This document shows positions 13,001 to 27,240 of a DNA stretch of 64,000 bases, piece after piece. The notes under the pieces are model-generated. The model worked only from the letters and a program-made list of their open reading frames with translations. It was not told the origin of the DNA and made no database searches. The stretch is from Megachile rotundata (taxonomy: Eukaryota > Arthropoda > Insecta > Hymenoptera > Megachilidae). The position numbers were made by a program, and so were the translations under genes. Within the stretch, counting starts at the first letter, position 1. Each line of letters begins with the position of its first letter. The stretch covers positions 1,178,001 through 1,242,000 of the forward strand of contig NW_027473327.1 of assembly GCF_050947335.1 (NCBI RefSeq), given 5' to 3'.

Positions 13001-16000
13001 TTGTATTTGGGAGATTGTATTTGGGAGATTGTAATTGTATGATTGCGATTGTATGATTGAGATTGTATGATTGTGATTGCATGATTGTGATTGTATGATT
13101 GTGATAGCATGATTGTGATTGTGTGATTGTGATTGTATGACTGTGATTGTATGATTAGGATTGTATGATTGTGATAGTATGATTGTGATTGTATGATTGT
13201 GATTGTATGATTGTGATAGTATGATTGTGATTGTATGATTGTGATTGCGTGATTGTGATTGTATGATTGCGATTGTATGATTGTGATTGTATGATTGTGA
13301 TTGTATGATTGTGATATTATGATTGTGATAGTATGACTGTGATTGTATGACTGTGATTGTATGATTGTGATTGTATGATTGTGATTGTCTGATTGTGGTT
13401 GTATGATTGTGATTGTATGATTGTGATTGTATGATTGTGATTGTATGATTGTATTTGGGAGATTGTATTTTGGAGATTGTAATTGTATGATTGCGATTTT
13501 ATGATTGTGATTGTATGATTGTGATTGTATGATTGTGATCGTATGATTGTGATCGTATGATAGTGATTGTATGATTGTGATTGTATGGTTGTGATTGTAT
13601 GATTGTGATTGTATGATTGTAATTGTATGATTATGATTGTATGATTGTGATTGTATGATTGTGATGGTTTGATTGTGATTGTATGATTCCGATATTATGA
13701 TTGTGATTGTATGATTGTGATTGTATGATTGTGGTCGTATGATTGTGATTGTATGATTGTATTTGGGAGATTGTGATTGTATGATTGCGATTGTATGATT
13801 GTGATTGCGTGATTGTGATTGTATGATTGCGATTGTATGATTGTGATTGTATGGTTGTGATTGTATGATTGTGATGGTATGATTGTGATTGTATGATTGC
13901 GATAGTATGATTGGGATTGTATGATTGTGATTGTATGATTGTGACTGTATGATTGTGATTGTATGATTGTGATTGCGTGATTGTGATTGTATGATTGCGA
14001 TTGTATGATTGTGATTGTATGATTGTGATTGTCTGATTGTGGTTGTATGATTGTGATTGTATGACTGTGATTGTATGATTGTCATTGTATGATTATGATT
14101 GTATGATTGTGATTGCATGATTGTGAATGTATGATTGTGATTGTATGATTGCATTTGGGAGATTGTATTTTGGAGATTGTAATTGTATGATTGTGATTGT
14201 ATGATTGCGATTGTATGATTGTGATTGTATGATTGTGATATTATGATTGTGATAGTATGACTGTGATTGTATGACTGTGATTGTATGATTGTGATTGTAT
14301 GATTGTGATTGTCTGATTGTGGTTGTATGATTGTGATTGTATGACTGTGATTGTATGATTGTCATTGTATGATTATGATTGTATGATTGTGATTGCATGA
14401 TTGTGATTGTATGATCGTGATTGTATGATTGTGATAGTATGATTGTGATTGTATGATTGTGATTGTATGATTGTGATTGTATGACGGTGATTGTATGATT
14501 GTGATTGTATGACTGTGATTGTATGATTGTGATTGTGCGATTGTGATTGTACGATTGTGATTGTACGATTGTGATTGTACGATTGTGATTGTATGATTAT
14601 AGTTGTATGATTGTGATAGTATGATTGTGATTGTAAGATTGTGATTGTATGACTGTGATTGTATGATTGTGATTGTATGATTGTGTTTGTATGATTAGGA
14701 TTGTATGATTGCGATAGTATGATTGTGATTGTATGATTGTGATTGTATGATTGTGATTGTATGATTGCATTTGGGAGATTGTATTTTGGAGATTGTAATT
14801 GTATGATTGCGATTGTATGATTGCGATTGTATGATTGTGATTGTATGATTGTGATATTATGATTGTGATAGTATGACTGTGATTGTATGACTGTGATTGT
14901 ATGATTGTGATTGTATGATTGTGATTGTCTGATTGTGGTTGTATGATTGTGATTGTATGACTGTGATTGTATGATTGTCATTGTATGATTATGATTGTAT
15001 GATTGTGATTGCATGATTGTGATTGTATGATTGAGACTGCATGATTTTGTATGTATGTTTGTGATTGTATGATTGTGATTGTATGATTGTGATTGTATGA
15101 TTGTGATTGTATGATTGCGATATTATGACTGTGATTGTATGATTGTGGTTGTATGATTGTGGTTGTATGATTGTGATTGTATGATTGTATTTGGGAGATT
15201 GTGATTGTATGATTGCGATTGTATGATTGTGATTGCGTGATTGTGATTGTATGATTGCGATTGTATGATTGTGATTGTATGGTTGTGATTGTATGATTGT
15301 GATGGTATGATTGTGATTGTATGATTGTGATTGTATGATTGTGATTGTATGATTATGATGGAATGATTGTGATTGCATGATTGTGATTGTATGATTGTGA
15401 TTGTATGACTGTGATTGTATGATTGTGATTGTATGATTGTGATTGTATGATTAGGAATGTGTGATTGCGATAGTATGATTGTGATTGTATGATTGTGATT
15501 GTATGATTGTGATTGTATGATTGTGATTGTATGATTGTGATTGTATGATTGTGATTGTATGATTGTATTAGGGAGATTGTATTTTGGAGATTGTAATTGT
15601 ATGATTGCGATTGTATGATTGCGATTGTATGATTGCGATTGTATGATTGTGATTGTATGATTGTGATTGTATGATTGTGATTGTATGATTGTGATTGTAT
15701 GATTGTGATTGTATGATTGTAATTGTATGATTATAATTGTATGATTGTGATTGTATGATTGTGATTGTATGACTGTGATTGTATGATTGTGATTGTGCGA
15801 CTGTGATTGTACGATTGTGATTGTACGATTGTGATTGTATGATTGTGATTGTATGATTGTGATTGTATGATTGCATTTGGGAGATTGTATTTTGGAGATT
15901 GTAATTGAATGATAGCGATTGTATGATTGAGATTGTATGATTGTGATTGTATGATTGTGATTGTATGATTGTGATTGTATGATTGTGATTGTATGATTGT

Positions 16001-17100
16001 GATTGTATGATCGTGATTGTATGATTGTGATAGTATGATTGTGATTGTATGATTGTGATTGTATGATTGTGATTGTATGACTGTGATTGTATGATTGTGA
16101 TTGTGCGATTGTGATTGTACGATTGTGATTGTACGATTGTGATTGTAAGATTGTGATTGTATGATTATAGTTGTATGATTGTGATAGTATGATTGTGATT
16201 GTAAGATTGTGATTGTATGACTGTGATTGTATGATTGTGATTGTATGATTGTGTTTGTATGATTAGGATTGTATGATTGCGATAGTATGATTGTGATTGT
16301 ATGATTGTGATTGTATGATTGTGATTGTATGATTGTGATTGTATGATTGCATTTGGGAGATTGTATTTTGGAGATTGTAATTGTATGATTGCGATTGTAT
16401 GATTGCGATTGTATGATTGTGATTGTATGATTGTGATATTATGATTGTGATAGTATGACTGTGATTGTATGACTGTGATTGTATGATTGTGATTGTATGA
16501 TTGTGATTGTCTGATTGTGGTTGTATGATTGTGATTGTATGACTGTGATTGTATGATTGTCATTGTATGATTATGATTGTATGATTGTGATTGCATGATT
16601 GTGATTGTATGATTGAGATTGCATGATTTTGTATGTATGTTTGTGATTGTATGATTGTGATTGTATGATTGTGATTGTATGATTGTGATTGTATGATTGC
16701 GATATTATGATTGTGATTGTATGATTGTGATTGTATGATTGTGGTTGTATGATTGTGATTGTATGATTGTATTTGGGAGATTGTGATTGTATGATTGCGA
16801 TTGTATGATTGTGATTGCGTGATTGTGATTGTATGATTGCGATTGTATGATTGTGATTGTATGGTTGTGATTGTATGATTGTGATGGTATGATTGTGATT
16901 GTATGATTGTGATTGTATGATTGTGATTGTATGATTATGATGGAATGATTGTGATTGCATGATTGTGATTGTATGATTGTGATTGCATGATTTTGAATGT
17001 ATGATTGTGATTGTATGATTGTGATTGTATGATTGTGATTGTATGATTGTGATTGTATGATTGTGATTGTATGATTGTGATTGTATGATTGTGATTGTAT
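7061..17100 (+). repeat. 10.08-kb higher-order repeat H1
   Basis: This is a near-identical tandem copy of the next 10.1 kb. The offset is 10,038 bp at 7,081, 10,080 bp over most of its length, 10,094 bp near 9,040, and 10,108 to 10,136 bp after 15,560; each shift is one or more whole units. Marker strings at 8299, 9713, 10441, 11365, 11673, 12149, 13003, 13451, 14151 and 14767 all have partners. The part from 13,637 onward is a copy of block A. Reading against H2 I noticed substitutions at 10737 (G/C), 11271 (T/C), 13080 (C/T) and 13736 (C/T). Minus-strand open frames here, the longest 434 codons at 12,850-14,154, are by-products of the repeat. Confidence 0.9.
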
Positions 17101-20100
17101 GATTGTATTTGGGAGATTGTATTTTGGAGATTGTAATTGTATGATTGTGATGGTATGATTTTGATTGTATGATTGCGATAGTATGATTGTGATTGTATGA
17201 TTGTGATTGTATGATTGTGACTGTATGATTGTGATTGTATGATTGTGATTGCGTGATTGTGATTGTATGATTGTGATTGCGTGATTGTGATTGTATGATT
17301 GCGATTGTATGATTGTGATTGTATGATTGTGATTGTATGATTGTGATAGTATGATTGTGATAGTATGACTGTGATTGTATGACTGTGATTGTATGATTGT
17401 GATTGTGTGATTGTGATTGTCTGATTGTGGTTGTATGATTGTGATTGTATGATTGTGATTGTATGATTGTGATTGTATGACTGTGATTGTATGATTGTGA
17501 TAGTATGACTGTGATTGTATGACTGTGATTGTATGATTGTGATTGTGTGATTGTGATTGTCTGATTGTGGTTGTATGATTGTGATTGTATGATTGTGATT
17601 GTATGATTGTGATTGTATGACTGTGATTGTATGATTGTGATTGTGTGATTGCGATTGTATGATTGCGATTGTATGATTGCGATTGTATGATTGTGATTGT
17701 ATGATTGTGATTGTATGACTGTGATTGTATGATTGTGATTGTATGATTGTGATTGTATGATTAGGATTGTATGATTGTGATAGTATGATTGTGATTGTAT
17801 GATTGTAATTGTATGATTGTGATTGTATGATTGTAATTGTATGATTATGATTGTATGATTGTGATTGTATGATTGTGATGGTTTGATTGTGATTGTATGA
17901 TTGCGATATTATGATTGTGATTGTATGATTGCGATTGTATGATTGTGATTGCGTGATTGTGATTGTATGATTGCGATTGTATGATTGTGATTGTATGATT
18001 GTGATTGTATGATTGTGATATTATGATTGTGATATTATGATTGTGATAGTATGACTTTGATTGTATGACTGTGATTGTATGATTGTGATTGTATGATTGT
18101 GATTATCTGATTGTGGTTGTATGATTGTGATTGTATGATTGTGATTGTGCGATTGTCATTGTATGATTATGATTGTATGATTGTGATTGCATGATTGCGA
18201 TTGCATGATTGTGATAATATGATTGCGAATGTATGATTGTGATTGTATGTCTGTGATTGTATGATTGTGATTGTATGATTGTGCTAGTATGATTGTGATT
18301 GTAAGATTGTGATTGTATGTCTGTGATTGTATGATTGTGATTGTATGATTGTGATTGTATGATTGTGATTGTATGATTGCATTTGGGAGATTGTATTTTG
18401 GAGATTGTAATTGTATGATTGCGATTGTGTGATTGTGATTGTATGATTGTGATTGTATGATTGTGATTGTATGATTGTGATTGTATGATCGTGATTGTAT
18501 GATTGTGATATTATGATTGTGATTGTATGATTGTGATTGTATGATTGTGATTGTATGATTGTGATTGTATGACTGTGATTGTATGATTGTGATTGTGCGA
18601 TTGTGATTGTACGATTGTGATTGTACGATTGTGATTGTATGATTATGATTGTATGATTATGATTGTATGATTGTGATTGCATGATTGTGATTGTATGATT
18701 GAGATTGCATGATTTTGTATGTATGACTGTGATTGTATGATTGTGATTGTATGATTGTGATTGTATGATTGTGATAGTATGATTGTGATTGTATGATTGT
18801 GATTGTATGACTGTGATTGTATGATTGTGACTGTATGATTGTGATTGTATGATTGTGATTGTATGATTATGATGGAATGATTGTGATTGCATGATTGTGA
18901 TTGTATGATTGTGATTGTATGACTGTGATTGTATGATTGTGATTGTGCGATTGTGATTGTACGATTGTGATTGTACGATTGTGATTGTATGATTATGATT
19001 GTATGATTATGATTGTATGATTGTGATTGCATGATTGTGATTGTATGATTGTGATAGTATGATTGTGATTGTATGACTGTGATTGTACGACTGTGATTGT
19101 ATGATTGTGATTGTATGATTGTCATTGTATGATTATGATTGTATGATTGTGATTGCATGATTGTGATTGTATGATTGAGATTGCATGATTTTGTATGTAT
19201 GACTGTGATTGTATGATTGTGATTGTATGATTGTGATAGTATGATTGTGATTGTACGATTGTGATTGTATGACTGTGATTGTATGATTGTGACTGTATGA
19301 TTGTGATTGTATGATTGTGATAGTATGATTGTGATTGTATGATTGTGATTGTATGACTGTGATTGTATGATTGTGATTGTGCGATTGTGATTGTACGATT
19401 GTGATTGTACGATTGTGATTGTATGATTGTGATTGTATGATTATGATGGAATGATTGTGATTGCATGATTGTGATTGTATGATTGTGATTGTATGATTGT
19501 GATTGTATGATTGTGATTGTATGATTGTGACTGTATGATTGTGATTGTATGATTGTGATTGTGTGATTGCGATTGTATGATTGCGATTGTATGATTGTGA
19601 TTGTATGATGGTGATTGTATGATTGTGATTGTATGACTGTGATTGTATGATTGTGATTGTATGATTGTGATTGTATGATTAGGATTGTGTGATTGTGATA
19701 GTGTGATTGTGATTGTATGATTGTGATTGTATGATTGTGATTGTATGATTGTGATTGTATGATTGTGATTGTATGATTGTGATTGTATGATTGTATTTGG
19801 GAGATTGTATTTTGGAGATTGTAATTGTATGATTGCGATTGTATGATTATGATTGTATGATTGTGATAGTATGATTGTGATTGTAAGATTGTGATTGCAT
19901 GACTGTGATTGTATGATTGTGATTGTATGATTGTGATTGTATGATTAGGATTGTATGATTGTGATAGTATGATTGTGATTGTATGATTGTGATTGTATGA
20001 TTGTGACTGTATGATTGTGATTGTATGAGTGTGATTGCGTGATTGTGATTGTATGATTGTGATTGCGTGATTGTGATTGTATGATTGCGATTGTATGATT

Positions 20101-23100
20101 GTGATTGTATGATTGTGATTGCATGATTGTGATTGTATGATTGTGATAGTATGATTGTGATTGTATGACTGTGATTGTACGACTGTGATTGTATGATTGT
20201 GATTGTATGATTGTCATTGTATGATTATGATTGTATGATTGTGATTGCGTGATTGTGATAGTATGATTGTGATTGTATGATTGTGATTGTATGATTGTGA
20301 TTGTATGATTGTGATTGTACGATTGTGATTGTATGATTATAGTTGTATGATTGTGATAGTATGATTGTGATTGTAAGATTGTGATTGTATGACTGTGATT
20401 GTATGATTGTGATTGTATGATTGTGTTTGTATGATTAGGATTGTATGATTGCGATAGTATGATTGTGATTGTATGATTGTGATTGTATGATTGTGATTGT
20501 ATGATTGTGATTGTATGATTGCATTTGGGAGATTGTATTTTGGAGATTGTAATTGTATGATTGCGATTGTATGATTGCGATTGTATGATTGTGATTGTAT
20601 GATTGTGATATTATGATTGTGATAGTATGACTGTGATTGTATGACTGTGATTGTATGATTGTGATTGTATGATTGTGATTGTCTGATTGTGGTTGTATGA
20701 TTGTGATTGTATGACTGTGATTGTATGATTGTCATTGTATGATTATGATTGTATGATTGTGATTGCATGATTGTGATTGTATGATTGAGATTGTATGATT
20801 GTGATAGTATGATTGTCATTGTATGATTGTGGTTGTAAGATTGTGGTTGAATGATTGTGATTGTATGATTGTATTTGGGAGATTGTGATTGTATGATTGC
20901 GATTGTATGATTGTGATTGCGTGATTGTGATTGTATGATTGCGATTGTATGATTGTGATTGTATGATTGTGATTGTATGATTGTGATTGTATGATTGCGA
21001 TATTATGATTGTGATTGTATGATTGTGGTTGTATGATTGTGGTTGTATGATTGTGATTGTATGATTGTATTTGGGAGATTGTGATTGTATGATTGCGATT
21101 GTATGATTGTGATTGCGTGATTGTGATTGTATGATTGCGATTGTATGATTGTGATTGTATGGTTGTGATTGTATGATTGTGATGGTATGATTGTGATTGT
21201 ATGATTGTGATTGTATGATTGTGATTGTATGATTATGATGGAATGATTGTGATTGCATGATTGTGATTGTATGATTGTGATTGTATGACTGTGATTGTAT
21301 GATTGTGATTGTATGATAGTGATTGTATGATTAGGAATGTGTGATTGTGACAGTATGATTGTGATTGTATGATTGTGATTGTATGATTGTGATTGTATGA
21401 TTGTGATTGTATGATTGTGATTGTATGATTGTGATTGTATGATTGTATTTGGGAGATTGTATTTTGGAGATTGTAATTGTATGATTGCGATTGTATGATT
21501 GCGATTGTATGATTGCGATTGTATGATTGCGATTGTATGATTGTGATTGTATGATTGTGATTGTATGATTGTGATTGTATGATTGTGATTGTATGATTGT
21601 AATTGTATGATTATAATTGTATGATTGTGATTGTATGATTGTGATTGTATGACTGTGATTGTATGATTGTGATTGTGCGACTGTGATTGTACGATTGTGA
21701 TTGTACGATTGTGATTGTATGATTGTGATTGTATGATTGTGATTGTATGATTGCATTTGGGAGATTGTATTTTGGAGATTGTAATTGAATGATAGCGATT
21801 GTATGATTGAGATTGTATGATTGTGATTGTATGATTGTGATTGTATGATTGTGATTGTATGATTGTGATTGTATGATTGTGATTGTATGATCGTGATTGT
21901 ATGATTGTGGTAGTATGATTGTGATTGTATGATTGTGATTGTATGATTGTGATTGTATGACTGTGATTGTATGATTGTGATTGTGCGATTGTGATTGTAC
22001 GATTGTGATTGTACGATTGTGATTGTAAGATTGTGATTGTATGATTATAGTTGTATGATTGTGATAGTATGATTGTGATTGTAAGATTGTGATTGTATGA
22101 CTGTGATTGTATGATTGTGATTGTATGATTGTGTTTGTATGATTAGGATTGTATGATTGCGATAGTATGATTGTGATTGTATGATTGTGATTGTATGATT
22201 GTGATTGTATGATTGTGATTGTATGATTGCATTTGGGAGATTGTATTTTGGAGATTGTAATTGTATGATTGCGATTGTATGATTGCGATTGTATGATTGT
22301 GATTGTATGATTGTGATATTATGATTGTGATAGTATGACTGTGATTGTATGACTGTGATTGTATGATTGTGATTGTATGATTGTGATTGTCTGATTGTGG
22401 TTGTATGATTGTGATTGTATGACTGTGATTGTATGATTGTCAATGTATGATTATGATTGTATGATTGTGATTGCATGATTGTGATTGTATGATTGAGATT
22501 GCATGATTTTGTATGTATGTTTGTGATTGTATGATTGTGATTGTATGATTGTGATTGTATGATTGTGATTGTATGATTGCGATATTATGATTGTGATTGT
22601 ATGATTGTGATTGTATGATTGTGGTTGTATGATTGTGATTGTATGATTGTATTTGGGAGATTGTGATTGTATGATTGCGATTGTATGATTGTGATTGCGT
22701 GATTGTGATTGTATGATTGCGATTGTATGATTGTGATTGTATGGTTGTGATTGTATGATTGTGATGGTATGATTGTGATTGTATGATTGTGATTGTATGA
22801 TTGTGATTGTATGATTATGATGGAATGATTGTGATTGTATGGTTGTGATTGAATGATTGTGTTTGGATGATTGCGATTGTACGATTGCGATAGTATGATT
22901 GTGATTGTATGATTGTGATTTTATGATTGTCATTGTCTGATTATGATTGTATGATTGTGATTGTATGATCGTGATTGTATGATTGTGATAGTATGATTGT
23001 GATTGTATGATTGTGATTGTATGATTGTGATTGTATGACTGTGATTGTATGATTGTGATTGTGCGATTGCGATTGTATGATTGTATTTGGGAGATTGTAT

Positions 23101-26100
23101 TTGGGAGATTGTAATTGTATGATTGCGATTGTATGATTGAGATTGTATGATTGTGATTGTATGATTGTGATTGTATGATTGTGATAGCATGATTGTGATT
23201 GTGTGATTGTGATTGTATGACTGTGATTGTATGATTAGGATTGTATGATTGTGATAGTATGATTGTGATTGTATGATTGTGATTGTATGATTGTGATAGT
23301 ATGATTGTGATTGTATGATTGTGATTGCGTGATTGTGATTGTATGATTGCGATTGTATGATTGTGATTGTATGATTGTGATTGTATGATTGTGATATTAT
23401 GATTGTGATAGTATGACTGTGATTGTATGACTGTGATTGTATGATTGTGATTGTATGATTGTGATTGTCTGATTGTGGTTGTATGATTGTGATTGTATGA
23501 TTGTGATTGTATGATTGTGATTGTATGATTGTATTTGGGAGATTGTATTTTGGAGATTGTAATTGTATGATTGCGATTTTATGATTGTGATTGTATGATT
23601 GTGATTGTATGATTGTGATCGTATGATTGTGATCGTATGATAGTGATTGTATGATTGTGATTGTATGGTTGTGATTGTATGATTGTGATTGTATGATTGT
23701 AATTGTATGATTATGATTGTATGATTGTGATTGTATGATTGTGATGGTTTGATTGTGATTGTATGATTCCGATATTATGATTGTGATTGTATGATTGTGA
23801 TTGTATGATTGTGGTTGTATGATTGTGATTGTATGATTGTATTTGGGAGATTGTGATTGTATGATTGCGATTGTATGATTGTGATTGCGTGATTGTGATT
23901 GTATGATTGCGATTGTATGATTGTGATTGTATGGTTGTGATTGTATGATTGTGATGGTATGATTGTGATTGTATGATTGCGATAGTATGATTGGGATTGT
24001 ATGATTGTGATTGTATGATTGTGACTGTATGATTGTGATTGTATGATTGTGATTGCGTGATTGTGATTGTATGATTGCGATTGTATGATTGTGATTGTAT
24101 GATTGTGATTGTCTGATTGTGGTTGTATGATTGTGATTGTATGACTGTGATTGTATGATTGTCATTGTATGATTATGATTGTATGATTGTGATTGCATGA
24201 TTGTGAATGTATGATTGTGATTGTATGATTGCATTTGGGAGATTGTATTTTGGAGATTGTAATTGTATGATTGTGATTGTATGATTGCGATTGTATGATT
24301 GTGATTGTATGATTGTGATATTATGATTGTGATAGTATGACTGTGATTGTATGACTGTGATTGTATGATTGTGATTGTATGATTGTGATTGTCTGATTGT
24401 GGTTGTATGATTGTGATTGTATGACTGTGATTGTATGATTGTCATTGTATGATTATGATTGTATGATTGTGATTGCATGATTGTGATTGTATGATCGTGA
24501 TTGTATGATTGTGATAGTATGATTGTGATTGTATGATTGTGATTGTATGATTGTGATTGTATGACGGTGATTGTATGATTGTGATTGTATGACTGTGATT
24601 GTATGATTGTGATTGTGCGATTGTGATTGTACGATTGTGATTGTACGATTGTGATTGTACGATTGTGATTGTATGATTATAGTTGTATGATTGTGATAGT
24701 ATGATTGTGATTGTAAGATTGTGATTGTATGACTGTGATTGTATGATTGTGATTGTATGATTGTGTTTGTATGATTAGGATTGTATGATTGCGATAGTAT
24801 GATTGTGATTGTATGATTGTGATTGTATGATTGTGATTGTATGATTGCATTTGGGAGATTGTATTTTGGAGATTGTAATTGTATGATTGCGATTGTATGA
24901 TTGCGATTGTATGATTGTGATTGTATGATTGTGATATTATGATTGTGATAGTATGACTGTGATTGTATGACTGTGATTGTATGATTGTGATTGTATGATT
25001 GTGATTGTCTGATTGTGGTTGTATGATTGTGATTGTATGACTGTGATTGTATGATTGTCATTGTATGATTATGATTGTATGATTGTGATTGCATGATTGT
25101 GATTGTATGATTGAGACTGCATGATTTTGTATGTATGTTTGTGATTGTATGATTGTGATTGTATGATTGTGATTGTATGATTGTGATTGTATGATTGCGA
25201 TATTATGACTGTGATTGTATGATTGTGGTTGTATGATTGTGGTTGTATGATTGTGATTGTATGATTGTATTTGGGAGATTGTGATTGTATGATTGCGATT
25301 GTATGATTGTGATTGCGTGATTGTGATTGTATGATTGCGATTGTATGATTGTGATTGTATGGTTGTGATTGTATGATTGTGATGGTATGATTGTGATTGT
25401 ATGATTGTGATTGTATGATTGTGATTGTATGATTATGATGGAATGATTGTGATTGCATGATTGTGATTGTATGATTGTGATTGTATGACTGTGATTGTAT
25501 GATTGTGATTGTATGATTGTGATTGTATGATTAGGAATGTGTGATTGCGATAGTATGATTGTGATTGTATGATTGTGATTGTATGATTGTGATTGTATGA
25601 TTGTGATTGTATGATTGTGATTGTATGATTGTGATTGTATGATTGTGATTGTATGATTGTGATTGTATGATTGTATTTGGGAGATTGTATTTTGGAGATT
25701 GTAATTGTATGATTGCGATTGTATGATTGCGATTGTATGATTGCGATTGTATGATTGTGATTGTATGATTGTGATTGTATGATTGTGATTGTATGATTGT
25801 GATTGTATGATTGTGATTGTATGATTGTGATTGTATGATTGTAATTGTATGATTATAATTGTATGATTGTGATTGTATGATTGTGATTGTATGACTGTGA
25901 TTGTATGATTGTGATTGTGCGACTGTGATTGTACGATTGTGATTGTACGATTGTGATTGTATGATTGTGATTGTATGATTGTGATTGTATGATTGCATTT
26001 GGGAGATTGTATTTTGGAGATTGTAATTGAATGATAGCGATTGTATGATTGAGATTGTATGATTGTGATTGTATGATTGTGATTGTATGATTGTGATTGT

Positions 26101-27240
26101 ATGATTGTGATTGTATGATTGTGATTGTATGATCGTGATTGTATGATTGTGATAGTATGATTGTGATTGTATGATTGTGATTGTATGATTGTGATTGTAT
26201 GACTGTGATTGTATGATTGTGATTGTGCGATTGTGATTGTACGATTGTGATTGTACGATTGTGATTGTAAGATTGTGATTGTATGATTATAGTTGTATGA
26301 TTGTGATAGTATGATTGTGATTGTAAGATTGTGATTGTATGACTGTGATTGTATGATTGTGATTGTATGATTGTGTTTGTATGATTAGGATTGTATGATT
26401 GCGATAGTATGATTGTGATTGTATGATTGTGATTGTATGATTGTGATTGTATGATTGTGATTGTATGATTGCATTTGGGAGATTGTATTTTGGAGATTGT
26501 AATTGTATGATTGCGATTGTATGATTGCGATTGTATGATTGTGATTGTATGATTGTGATATTATGATTGTGATAGTATGACTGTGATTGTATGACTGTGA
26601 TTGTATGATTGTGATTGTATGATTGTGATTGTCTGATTGTGGTTGTATGATTGTGATTGTATGACTGTGATTGTATGATTGTCATTGTATGATTATGATT
26701 GTATGATTGTGATTGCATGATTGTGATTGTATGATTGAGATTGCATGATTTTGTATGTATGTTTGTGATTGTATGATTGTGATTGTATGATTGTGATTGT
26801 ATGATTGTGATTGTATGATTGTGATTGTATGATTGCGATATTATGATTGTGATTGTATGATTGTGATTGTATGATTGTGGTTGTATGATTGTGATTGTAT
26901 GATTGTATTTGGGAGATTGTGATTGTATGATTGCGATTGTATGATTGTGATTGCGTGATTGTGATTGTATGATTGCGATTGTATGATTGTGATTGTATGG
27001 TTGTGATTGTATGATTGTGATGGTATGATTGTGATTGTATGATTGTGATTGTATGATTGTGATTGTATGATTATGATGGAATGATTGTGATTGCATGATT
27101 GTGATTGTATGATTGTGATTGCATGATTTTGAATGTATGATTGTGATTGTATGATTGTGATTGTATGATTGTGATTGTATGATTGTGATTGTATGATTGT
27201 GATTGTATGATTGTGATTGTATGATTGTGATTGTATGATT
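17101..27240 (+). repeat. 10.1-kb higher-order repeat H2
   Basis: This is the tandem partner of H1 and joins it in register near 17,100. It is slightly longer because of extra whole units near 17,340 (42 bp), 25,640 (28 bp) and 26,820 (14 bp). Its end (23,717 onward) is the third copy of block A. After about 27,240 it runs into block B, whereas H1 runs into the start of H2. That difference places the duplication breakpoint at the H1/H2 joint. The minus-strand open frame of 434 codons at 22,930-24,234 differs from its H1 partner by two residues. Confidence 0.9.

Noticed and set aside
12850..14154. 434-codon minus-strand open frame, with a partner at 22,930-24,234 and dozens of shorter ones, as protein genes
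   Set aside because: They arise from a 14-bp unit with no minus-strand stop. Starts and stops come from single variant units, overlapping frames give the same peptide, length changes are in steps of 14 bp rather than 3, and there is no non-repeat domain, intron signal or flanking gene structure.
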